Positions 1 to 6,197 of a stretch of DNA of 16,724 bases are shown here, one piece after another (position 1 is the first letter of the stretch; every line of letters starts with the position of its first letter). The stretch spans positions 1 through 16,724 of the forward strand of contig JBHHVZ010000062.1 of the NCBI GenBank assembly GCA_046756245.1, written 5' to 3'. The notes under the pieces are model-generated. The model was not told where the DNA came from and searched no databases. It worked only from the letters and a program-made list of their open reading frames with translations. This stretch comes from G021776435 sp046756245 (lineage in GTDB: Bacteria > Pseudomonadota > Alphaproteobacteria > Caulobacterales > Parvularculaceae). The position numbers and the translations under genes were made by a program.

Positions 1-2
1 AT

Positions 3-869
3 TTCACCGAGGGCGCGCAGTTGGAGGCTGAAACGATAAAGGCGCTCCTCGAAATTTACGAAAGGGCCGCCAATGCTCTCGCTTCCAATCCAGTCTACCA
101 GGCTGGGAAAATAGATGCGCGCGCGAGCGAAGACATCCGAACAGACGGGATTTTTGATGGCTTGGATGAAATTATAAGGCGCAGTTCCCGCGGTCGCGAA
201 GGGGTGACAGAACTACAGCAGATTTGGGAGCTGATGCGCAAAGCGGGATATGATGACGGTCGGGTCCGTATCGACCCCTCCGTCGTTCGCGGGCTTGACT
301 ACTACACCGGCCCCGTTTTCGAGGCGGACCTCGCCTTCGAGACGACCGACGAAAAAGGCCGTCCGGTTCGGTTCGGTTCGGTCGGCGGCGGCGGGCGCTA
401 TGACGGGCTCGTCAAACGTTTCAAGGGCGTCGAGGTTCCGGCGGTTGGGATTTCCGTCGGCGTCTCAAGGCTGCTGGCGGCGCTCGAGTTTCAGAAGAAG
501 GCCGCGCCCGAGGCGGCTTATGGGCCGGTGGTCGCGCTCGCGCTCGAACAAGACCGCATGGCGGATTATCAGGCGATGGCCGCCGAGCTGCGCGCGGCGG
601 GCGTGCGCGCCGAGGTTTATCTCGGCGGCGCCAATTTCGCCAAGCAGTTGAAATACGCCGACAGGCGCGCCGCACCCGTCGCCGTCATTCAGGGTCCGGA
701 TGAACGCGCGAAGGGCGAGGTGACGATCAAGGACCTCGTCCTCGGCGCCGAGCTTTCAAAACAGATCGAAGACAACGCCGAATGGCGCGAAGGCCAGCCG
801 GCGCAAGAATCCGTTCCTCGTGCTGAACTTGTTGCGAAAGTCAAAGAAAAGCTCGCGCGGCGGGGCTGA
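3..869 (+). CDS. hisS: histidyl-tRNA synthetase, C-terminal part (5' end outside window)
   Basis: The enzyme charges tRNA-His with histidine in the cytoplasm, using ATP. The reading frame is open to the left edge, so about 288 C-terminal residues are present and the N-terminal part of the class II catalytic core, including motif 1, lies outside. A TTG at 21 is only an internal codon. Visible signatures are RGLDYYTGPVFEA (the histidine-binding 'HisA' region) and SVGGGGRYDGLVKRF (class II motif 3 neighbourhood), followed by an anticodon-binding domain of about 100 residues starting near PVVALALEQ. The wording of these motifs matches the divergent alphaproteobacterial HisRS rather than the E. 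coli type. It converges on aceB, with a palindromic repeat between them. It is a housekeeping gene and is not obviously connected with the aromatic cluster. Confidence 0.95.
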   Translation, partial: FTEGAQLEAETIKALLEIYERAANALASNPVYQAGKIDARASEDIRTDGIFDGLDEIIRRSSRGREGVTELQQIWELMRKAGYDDGRVRIDPSVVRGLDYYTGPVFEADLAFETTDEKGRPVRFGSVGGGGRYDGLVKRFKGVEVPAVGISVGVSRLLAALEFQKKAAPEAAYGPVVALALEQDRMADYQAMAAELRAAGVRAEVYLGGANFAKQLKYADRRAAPVAVIQGPDERAKGEVTIKDLVLGAELSKQIEDNAEWREGQPAQESVPRAELVAKVKEKLARRG

Positions 870-879
870 GTAGTCTGTT

Positions 880-1035
880 TTTTTGCTGTCATTCCGGGGC
901 CGCGCGTCAGTGCGGAACCCGGAATCCATGCCTGAGCCCGCCCCTGCGATCAGCGGCGCGGTGGGCGCAAGCGGTGGCGCTCAGGACTGGATTCCGGGTT
1001 CGATCCTTCGGATCGCCCCGGAATGACAGTAAAAA
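880..1035. repeat. Nested palindromic repeat (REP/MITE-like) between hisS and aceB
   Basis: This is an element of about 156 bp with nested inverted repeats. The outer arms are CTGTCATTCCGGGG (886-899) and CCCCGGAATGACAG (1016-1029); including the flanking T5/A5 runs, they pair over 20 bp with one mismatch. The middle arms are GAACCCGGAATCCA (915-928) and TGGATTCCGGGTTC (988-1001). The inner arms are CCTGAGC (931-937) and GCTCAGG (979-985). A small hairpin, CGATCC-TTC-GGATCG, sits at 1001-1015. Repeats with CCGGAATGACA and GGATTCCGGGTT words are scattered through many alphaproteobacterial genomes (from memory). It lies between convergent genes and may impede transcription, but no U-tract follows the stem on either strand, so it is not a canonical intrinsic terminator. 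No clear target-site duplication is visible. Confidence 0.8.
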
Positions 1036-1053
1036 GCTGAACTTCAGCGGACC

Positions 1054-2649
1054 CTAAATCCGCTCATACGCGCCAAGCGTCAGGAAGGTCGCGAAATCTT
1101 CCGACAGGCAGAGATTCTCCAGCAGCTCGGCCGCTTCGTCGAAATGGCCCGACGACCAGCGCTCTTCGCCGACTTCGCTCTTTACGACCTCAAGCTCTTC
1201 GGCGAGCGCCTTGCGGAAAAGTTCGGCGGTCATCGTCTCGCCGCCTGAAAGAGCCGCGCCGTTTTTAATCCACTGCCAGATCGAGGCGCGCGAGATTTCC
1301 GCGGTCGCCGCATCCTCCATCAGCCCATAGATCGCCACCGCGCCAAGCCCGCCGAGCCAGGCTTCAATATATTGCACGGCGACGCGGATATTCGTGCGAA
1401 GGCCTTCTTCCGTAAACGGACCTTCAGGCGGCGCGAGCAGGTCGGCCGCCGTAACGGGGCCGTCATTGTCGCGGGTGACGTCAAGCTGGTTTGCCTTTCC
1501 CGGCTTGAACGCTTTTGAATAAACCTCGTTCACCACATCGGCGAGCGCGGGGTGGGCGATCCACGACCCGTCATGGCCGTTGTCGGCCTCGCGGCTTTTG
1601 TCGGCCCGGACCTTTTCCTTGTTGGCGGCGTCTTCTTCCGCCGTCTTGGCCGGCAGGAAGGCCGACATGCCGCCCATGGCGAGCGCGCCGCGCCGGTGAC
1701 AGGTGCGGATCAAAAGCCGCGAATAGGCGTCGAGGAAAGGCTTGTCCATGCCCACCGAATGGCGGTCGGGCAGCATGCGGTCGCCGTGAGTCTTCAAGGT
1801 CTTGATATAGCTGAAAATATAGTCCCAGCGCCCGCAATTAAGCGCGGCTGCGTGATCCTTCAGTTCAAAGAGGATTTCGTCCATCTCGAAGACGGCCGGC
1901 AGGGTTTCGATCAGCATCGTCGCCTTGATCGTTCCGACTGGCAGCCCGTAATGCTCCTCGCTGGCGACGAAGACTTCGTTCCACCAGCGCGCTTCCTCGT
2001 AATGTTCGAGCTTCGGAACGTAAAAATACGGGCCGGTCCCAAAAGCTGCGAGCTGCTTGTAGTTGTGATGAAGATAGAGCGCGAAATCCATCAGGCAGCC
2101 GGGGATTTTCTCGCCGTTCCGCAAAACGTGTTTTTCGTCGAGATGCAACCCGCGCACGCGCGCGACGAGCACCGCCGGTTCGTCGCCCAATGCGTATTTC
2201 TTGCCGGAAGCCGGATCTTCGTAACTGATCGTGCGCGCGACCGCGTCGCGCAGATTGGCCTGACCGTCGACCACGTTGCGCCAGGACGGCGACAGCGCAT
2301 CCTCGAAATCGGCCATGAAGACTTTGACGTCGGCATTGAGCGCATTGATGATCATCTTGCGGTCGACCGGGCCGGTGATCTCGACGCGGCGGTCGAGAAG
2401 GTCGGCGGGCAGCGGCGCGACTTCCCAGTCGCCCGCCCGCACCTCCGCCGTTTCGGGCCGGAAGTCGGGCAGCCCGCCGGCGTCGATCTTCGCTTGCCAG
2501 GCGGCGCGGGCTTTGAGCAAGCCGGCCCGGCGCGCAGCGAATCGGTCGACGAGGTCGCACAAGAACGCGCAGGCGTCTTCGGTCAGAACCGTCTCGTCCT
2601 GCGGCGTCAGGGCTTCGGTGAATTCCAGTCCGCTCAGCGTCGTCGCCAT
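1054..2649 (-). CDS. aceB: malate synthase A
   Basis: It condenses glyoxylate with acetyl-CoA to give malate and CoA in the glyoxylate cycle, allowing growth on acetyl-CoA-yielding substrates. The protein is 531 residues, the usual length for the A isoform (the G isoform is over 700). Characteristic stretches are KVFMADFEDALSPSW near residue 105, VARVRGLHLDEKHV near 160, the GRWDYIFSYIKTL block near 275, DGSWIAHPALADVV near 360, and a C-terminal CLSEDFATFLTLGAYERI. The ATG at 2649 (minus strand) follows an AGAGGAG ribosome site at 2655-2661. The gene is divergent from the aminomutase unit and convergent with hisS. No isocitrate lyase is adjacent. Aromatic ring degradation releases acetyl-CoA, so the location fits, but a functional link to the aromatic genes is inference. 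Confidence 0.96.
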   Translation of the reverse strand: MATTLSGLEFTEALTPQDETVLTEDACAFLCDLVDRFAARRAGLLKARAAWQAKIDAGGLPDFRPETAEVRAGDWEVAPLPADLLDRRVEITGPVDRKMIINALNADVKVFMADFEDALSPSWRNVVDGQANLRDAVARTISYEDPASGKKYALGDEPAVLVARVRGLHLDEKHVLRNGEKIPGCLMDFALYLHHNYKQLAAFGTGPYFYVPKLEHYEEARWWNEVFVASEEHYGLPVGTIKATMLIETLPAVFEMDEILFELKDHAAALNCGRWDYIFSYIKTLKTHGDRMLPDRHSVGMDKPFLDAYSRLLIRTCHRRGALAMGGMSAFLPAKTAEEDAANKEKVRADKSREADNGHDGSWIAHPALADVVNEVYSKAFKPGKANQLDVTRDNDGPVTAADLLAPPEGPFTEEGLRTNIRVAVQYIEAWLGGLGAVAIYGLMEDAATAEISRASIWQWIKNGAALSGGETMTAELFRKALAEELEVVKSEVGEERWSSGHFDEAAELLENLCLSEDFATFLTLGAYERI

Positions 2650-2691
2650 GCCTGCTCCTCTGGTCGGTTTTCGCGCCGTCGTTCGCGCCTA

Positions 2692-2702
2692 TTGCGCTGC
2701 AA
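2692..2702. promoter_or_regulatory. Short dyad TTGC-GCT-GCAA upstream of aceB
   Basis: A perfect 4+4 inverted repeat with a 3-bp spacer lies about 43 bp upstream of the aceB start, where an operator could act. TTGC/GCAA words are known in sites of regulators of short-chain acyl-CoA and glyoxylate genes (the RamB/PccR group), but the arms are short and could be chance. No convincing -10/-35 pair for aceB was recognised beside it. Confidence 0.25.
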
Positions 2703-2994
2703 CAAAAACCTGTTCCGGATCGAAAATGCAAGCCGGGGCGCTGGCTGAATCCGTTTTTTTCGCAGCCAGCGACCGATGATCGGGCTTTTTATCGGCGGCC
2801 GCGCCGCATTTTCGGGACGATTGCGCACCGGCGTCGCTCAGAGCCGGAAAACAGGAGTTATTTCAATTTTTAAGCTTGAGTATCGCCAGAGACACCATGC
2901 CTCATATTGCTGTCTTCCGAATTCTCTTGTGCGGCGCGAAACGCCGCCTAACCATAAGAAAACCCTGAATTCTACAGGAACGCGCACGCAAAAA
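2703..2994. other. Intergenic region between aceB and the FNR box, no gene seen
   Basis: About 290 bp of the divergent intergenic region hold no convincing coding sequence: reading frames crossing it are short, overlap both promoters and resemble no family I know. It is more AT-rich than the genes towards its right half (about 2860-2994), as expected of a promoter region. No RNA gene or repeat was recognised. Confidence 0.6.
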
Positions 2995-3008
2995 TTGATT
3001 AGCATCAA
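2995..3008. promoter_or_regulatory. Perfect FNR/FixK-type binding site
   Basis: TTGATTAGCATCAA matches the FNR/FixK consensus TTGAT-N4-ATCAA at every defined position. Its centre (3001.5) lies about 59-60 bp upstream of the transcription start expected from the TATACT element at 3049-3054, close to the class I activator position (-61.5). FNR-family regulators act under low oxygen; AadR of Rhodopseudomonas palustris is a known FNR-family activator of anaerobic aromatic degradation. The site therefore predicts anaerobic induction of the aminomutase unit that starts at 3177. Which FNR/FixK paralogue binds cannot be told from the site. Confidence 0.8.
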
Positions 3009-3048
3009 TTGTTGGTCCGGCGCCCACGGTTAGCAGTTCATGATAGAC

Positions 3049-3054
3049 TATACT
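3049..3054 (+). promoter_or_regulatory. Probable -10 element of the aminomutase unit
   Basis: TATACT differs from the sigma-70 -10 consensus at one position. No good -35 hexamer lies 16-18 bp upstream (ACGGTT at 3026-3031 is poor), as expected for a promoter that depends on an activator such as the FNR-type site at 2995-3008. It predicts a start near 3061 and a leader of about 116 nt. Confidence 0.5.
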
Positions 3055-3082
3055 ACAGACCAAAAAGCATTTCCGGCGGATG

Positions 3083-3107
3083 CGTCAGGACTTCGAAAAT
3101 CCTGACG
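3083..3107 (+). promoter_or_regulatory. Hairpin in the 5' leader of the aminomutase mRNA
   Basis: CGTCAGGA (3083-3090) and TCCTGACG (3100-3107) pair perfectly over 8 bp around a 9-nt loop. It sits in the predicted untranslated leader, about 70 bp before the start codon. No U-tract follows, so it is not an intrinsic terminator. It could stabilise the mRNA, act as a protein-binding dyad in DNA, or take part in leader control; the sequence alone does not decide. Confidence 0.5.
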
Positions 3108-3176
3108 GAAGAGGCTGTCGCAGAATCTTTGAGGATGGTGTCGGGGACACTGGAAACGAACCATAGGGAGTTCAAA

Positions 3177-4841
3177 TTGGACCTGAAAAACATGCCTGAC
3201 GATCACCGACATTCCGCTCATTCATCGGCCTACGAACAGAATCGCGCATCGGGGCCGAAGAGATTCATCCCCGACGGCGAAAATATGACGATTGGCTCGC
3301 TTAACGCGGCCGTCGATGATCCCGAAACGAAAATAGAAATTACAGACGAGATTCGAGCGCGCGTTACCGCTTCCCGAGAGCTTCTGGATAAATTCGTCGA
3401 TTCCGGACGGATTATTTATGGCGTGACGACAAGCGTTGGCGGTTTTGTCAACTGGCTGGTGCCCGCGTCCATGGCCGGCGAGACGCAGAACAACATTTTG
3501 CGCAGCGTGCAGTCGAATGTCGGCGATTATCTTGAGGACAAATATGTCCGCGCGTCGATGCTGGCGCGGATCAATTCACTCGGCCGCGGCGTTTCGGCGA
3601 TATCGCTCGCCAATTTCGAAAAATTGATCGCCATGTATAACCGCGGCGTTCTGCCCTGCATTCCGGAAAAAGGATCGCTCGGCGCCAGCGGCGATTTAGG
3701 CCCGCTCGCCTGCATCGCGCTCGTAGGAACCGGTCAGTGGCGTGCGAAATATCAGGACGAAACCCTGCCGGGCGCCGAAGCCCTGAAACGCGCCGACATC
3801 GAACCGATGGAGCTCAGCTATAAGGAAGGTCTGGCGCTTATTAATGGAACGTCTGTGATGGCCGGCATGGCCAGTTGCCTGACCGACGACGCCAAACAGA
3901 TGATCAAGGCGTATCTTCTCGGCACGTGCATGAGCCTTGAGGTTCAAAAAGCCAAGATCATGCCGTTCCATCCCGCCGCCCATACCCAGAAACCGCATCC
4001 CGGCCAGATGCGAGTCGCCGATTGCATTTACACGACTCTCGCCGACAGCAAGATGATCGTTCAGGACGATGAGGTTGAGGCCTGGCTGCACAATCTTGCA
4101 ATCGACGAACCGCGCGGGCTCGATCAGCAGATCGAAGACGCCTATTCGTTGCGCGCCACGCCGCAGGTCATGGGGCCGGTGTTCGATACGATCGATTTCA
4201 TTCAGCGCACGCTTGAAATCGAACTCAACTCTGTGAGCGACAACCCGCTTGTTGTCGTCAGCGAAAACGACGTCGTCCATAACGCGAATTTCCATGGCCA
4301 GTATATGGCGAACGCGATGGATCAGCTCGCGACGGTGCTCGTGAACATGTGCAATCTGTCCGATCGCCGCAACAACCGGCTGCTTCACCCCAGCCTGAAC
4401 GGCGATTTGCCCCCCTTCCTGGTGAAGGAAAATCCGGGCATGCGCATGGGGCTGATGGGCGGGCAGTTCATGGCGACGTCGCTGACGGCTGAAATTCGGC
4501 AAATGTGCGCGCCGCTTTCGATTCAGACGCTGCCGTCGACCGGCGACTTTCAGGATCATGTATCCTTCGGCCTCATCGCGACGCGGCGCACGCGCGACAT
4601 ATTGAAGAACAGCTCATACATTATCGCTTTTGAACTGATTTGCGCGTGTCAGGCGGCCGACCTTCGCGGCGTCGACGAACTCAGCTCAGCGACCCGCAAG
4701 ATGCACGAAATCGTCCGCAAAGAGGTTCCTTATCTTGATTATGACCTGCCGACGACCGATTACCTCGAAAAGGTGGCGGAGATGTATCGCTCCGGAGCGT
4801 TCGATCCGGCGATTCCCGACGTGAAGGGATATGACTGGTAG
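3177..4841 (+). CDS. MIO-dependent phenylalanine 2,3-aminomutase / ammonia-lyase (AdmH/EncP clade)
   Basis: Predicted to convert L-phenylalanine to beta-phenylalanine, or to eliminate ammonia giving trans-cinnamate. The MIO cofactor forms from Ala-Ser-Gly at residues 170-172 in GSLGASGDLGPLA; the catalytic Tyr is Y81 in IYGVTTSVGGF. QIEDAYSLRATPQ holds the carboxylate-binding Arg, and NSVSDNPL and NFHGQY are also present. FVNWLVP, PCIPEKGSLG, LMGGQFM and STGDFQDHVSFG match AdmH (andrimid) and EncP (enterocin) as I recall them, not HutH, which has QEDHVSMG. Residues 110-111 are Ser-Val where HutH and tyrosine-specific relatives carry His, suggesting phenylalanine as substrate. The TTG at 3177 is preferred: AGGGAG (3165-3170) lies 6 nt before it, whereas ATG 3135 has its GAGG abutting the start codon and ATG 3192 is too far from the site. 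That gives 554 residues, close to AdmH (about 541). Mutase versus lyase activity cannot be read from sequence. Confidence 0.88.
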   Translation: MDLKNMPDDHRHSAHSSAYEQNRASGPKRFIPDGENMTIGSLNAAVDDPETKIEITDEIRARVTASRELLDKFVDSGRIIYGVTTSVGGFVNWLVPASMAGETQNNILRSVQSNVGDYLEDKYVRASMLARINSLGRGVSAISLANFEKLIAMYNRGVLPCIPEKGSLGASGDLGPLACIALVGTGQWRAKYQDETLPGAEALKRADIEPMELSYKEGLALINGTSVMAGMASCLTDDAKQMIKAYLLGTCMSLEVQKAKIMPFHPAAHTQKPHPGQMRVADCIYTTLADSKMIVQDDEVEAWLHNLAIDEPRGLDQQIEDAYSLRATPQVMGPVFDTIDFIQRTLEIELNSVSDNPLVVVSENDVVHNANFHGQYMANAMDQLATVLVNMCNLSDRRNNRLLHPSLNGDLPPFLVKENPGMRMGLMGGQFMATSLTAEIRQMCAPLSIQTLPSTGDFQDHVSFGLIATRRTRDILKNSSYIIAFELICACQAADLRGVDELSSATRKMHEIVRKEVPYLDYDLPTTDYLEKVAEMYRSGAFDPAIPDVKGYDW

Positions 4842-4851
4842 GAGCGTCGCT

Positions 4852-6153
4852 ATGGCTTTGTCTTCGGATGCAAACGACGTACTATCCGCCCCGCCAACAT
4901 CGCCGATCATCAAGTCGTATTTTGCGCGCACGCCGAAAAGCGCGTCGCTGCACGATGTGGCGAGGCGCGTCATGCCGGGCGGCACGTCGCGGCAGGCCGG
5001 GTATTGGACGCCTTATCCTCTGTCCGTCGAGCGTGCGAGCGGCGCCTATTTCTGGGACGCCGATGGAAACCGCTATCTGGATCTGGTGAATAATTACACC
5101 GCCATGGTTCACGGCCACGCCTATCCGCCGATTGTCGAGGCGGCGCAGAGGCAGATTGCGAAAGGCGCCGGATGGGCCGCCGCCAACCCGATACAAAATG
5201 AGTTGGCGGAACAGCTCGTCGAGCGCCTGCCTTCCGTCGATCAAATAAGATTCACGAATTCCGGAACCGAGGCCGGCGCGCTCGCTTTCACGATCGCCCG
5301 CAAGATCACCGGACGCCAGAAACTTTTAATGGCGCGCTTCGGTTATCATGGTTCGCTCTTGGAGTTCGAGACCGGCTCGTTCGGACACGAAGGGCCGATC
5401 ACCTATCTTGCGACTTACAATGATCTCAATGACTTCAAAGCCGTGCTGGCCGAACACGGATCCGAACTCGCGGCGGTGTTTCTCGAGCCGGTATTGGGAT
5501 CGGGCGGCGTCATCGGGTCGAACGCCGAATTCCTGAACGGCGTAAAAGAGGCCGCGCACGCGGCCGGCGCGCTCTTCGTTCTCGACGAAGTGCTTACCTA
5601 TCGCTTCGCCGTCGGCGGCTGCCAGTCGCTGATGGACATCGATCCCGACCTCACCATGACCGGCAAGGGCATTGGCGGCGGCTTTCCCGTCGGCGCGGTC
5701 GGCGGCAAGCGGGATTTGTTGCGCATCTTCGATCCGGCCGACATGAAAGTTTTCCATACGGGCACGTTCAACGCCAATCCCGTCACCATGGCGGCGGGGT
5801 GCGTTTCGGTGCGCGAACTGACGGCCGAACGGATCAGTACGATGCATGCGCTGACCGAGACGCTGAAAAATGGGCTGATTTCAGCGATCAAGAAATTCGA
5901 CCTTCCGGTTTCGATCAATCACTACGGCTCGTGCCTCAACCTCTATTTCAGCGAAGAGCCGCCCGCATCATCGATCGTGCGCGAGGACGCCGAAATCATG
6001 ACCAAATTCCACCACGCCGCGATGAACCGCGGCCTCTTCATAGCGCCGCGAGGCATGATGGCGTTGTCGACCGTGACGACGAAGGAACACATCGCCGAGG
6101 CTCTCGAATGCGTCGAAGCCGCCTTGAAAGACGTAACGGCTGAATTGGGTTAA
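4852..6153 (+). CDS. class III PLP aminotransferase, probable beta-phenylalanine aminotransferase
   Basis: Predicted to transfer the amino group of an aromatic beta-amino acid to a 2-oxo acid, giving 3-oxo-3-phenylpropanoate from beta-phenylalanine. It is a fold-type I, class III enzyme related to glutamate-1-semialdehyde aminomutase. The PLP lysine is K272 in LTMTGKGIGGG, the ring-nitrogen Asp is D245 in VLDEVLTYR, and NSGTEAG binds phosphate. The 433 residues match the Variovorax paradoxus beta-phenylalanine aminotransferase (434). PGGTSRQAGYWTPYPL aligns with that enzyme's PGANSRSVLFYAPFPL, so R47 matches its substrate-carboxylate Arg41, and R400 in APRGMM matches Arg398 (alignment from memory). 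The ATG at 4852 follows TAGGAG (4839-4844), which overlaps the stop of the preceding gene, so the two are probably translationally coupled. An alternative ATG at 4831 has a poorer site. HemL is unlikely given these residues and the context. Confidence 0.82.
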   Translation: MALSSDANDVLSAPPTSPIIKSYFARTPKSASLHDVARRVMPGGTSRQAGYWTPYPLSVERASGAYFWDADGNRYLDLVNNYTAMVHGHAYPPIVEAAQRQIAKGAGWAAANPIQNELAEQLVERLPSVDQIRFTNSGTEAGALAFTIARKITGRQKLLMARFGYHGSLLEFETGSFGHEGPITYLATYNDLNDFKAVLAEHGSELAAVFLEPVLGSGGVIGSNAEFLNGVKEAAHAAGALFVLDEVLTYRFAVGGCQSLMDIDPDLTMTGKGIGGGFPVGAVGGKRDLLRIFDPADMKVFHTGTFNANPVTMAAGCVSVRELTAERISTMHALTETLKNGLISAIKKFDLPVSINHYGSCLNLYFSEEPPASSIVREDAEIMTKFHHAAMNRGLFIAPRGMMALSTVTTKEHIAEALECVEAALKDVTAELG

Positions 6154-6197
6154 TAGGGTTCCGATCGCTTTAGGCGTTCCGCAAACGACCATACGAA

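Noticed and set aside
878..1035. Intrinsic terminator for hisS or aceB
   Set aside because: The stem is followed by A-runs, not U-runs, on both transcripts, and it is much larger than normal terminators.
1552..2748. 398-residue open frame on the plus strand opposite aceB
   Set aside because: It is fully antisense to a well-supported malate synthase gene and has no recognisable domain; long shadow frames are expected in GC-rich DNA.
3009..3176. N-terminal extension of the aminomutase to 610 residues
   Set aside because: It would begin inside the FNR-type box and upstream of the likely -10, without a ribosome site; AGGGAG before TTG 3177 is far better.
3177..4841. Histidine ammonia-lyase (HutH)
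   Set aside because: The MIO motif is shared, but the C-terminal FQDHVSFG, the FVNWLVP block and Ser-Val at residues 110-111 fit AdmH/EncP, and no other hut genes are near.
4852..6153. Glutamate-1-semialdehyde 2,1-aminomutase (HemL)
   Set aside because: Same superfamily, but the carboxylate-binding arginine pattern, the length and the neighbours fit a beta-amino acid aminotransferase better.
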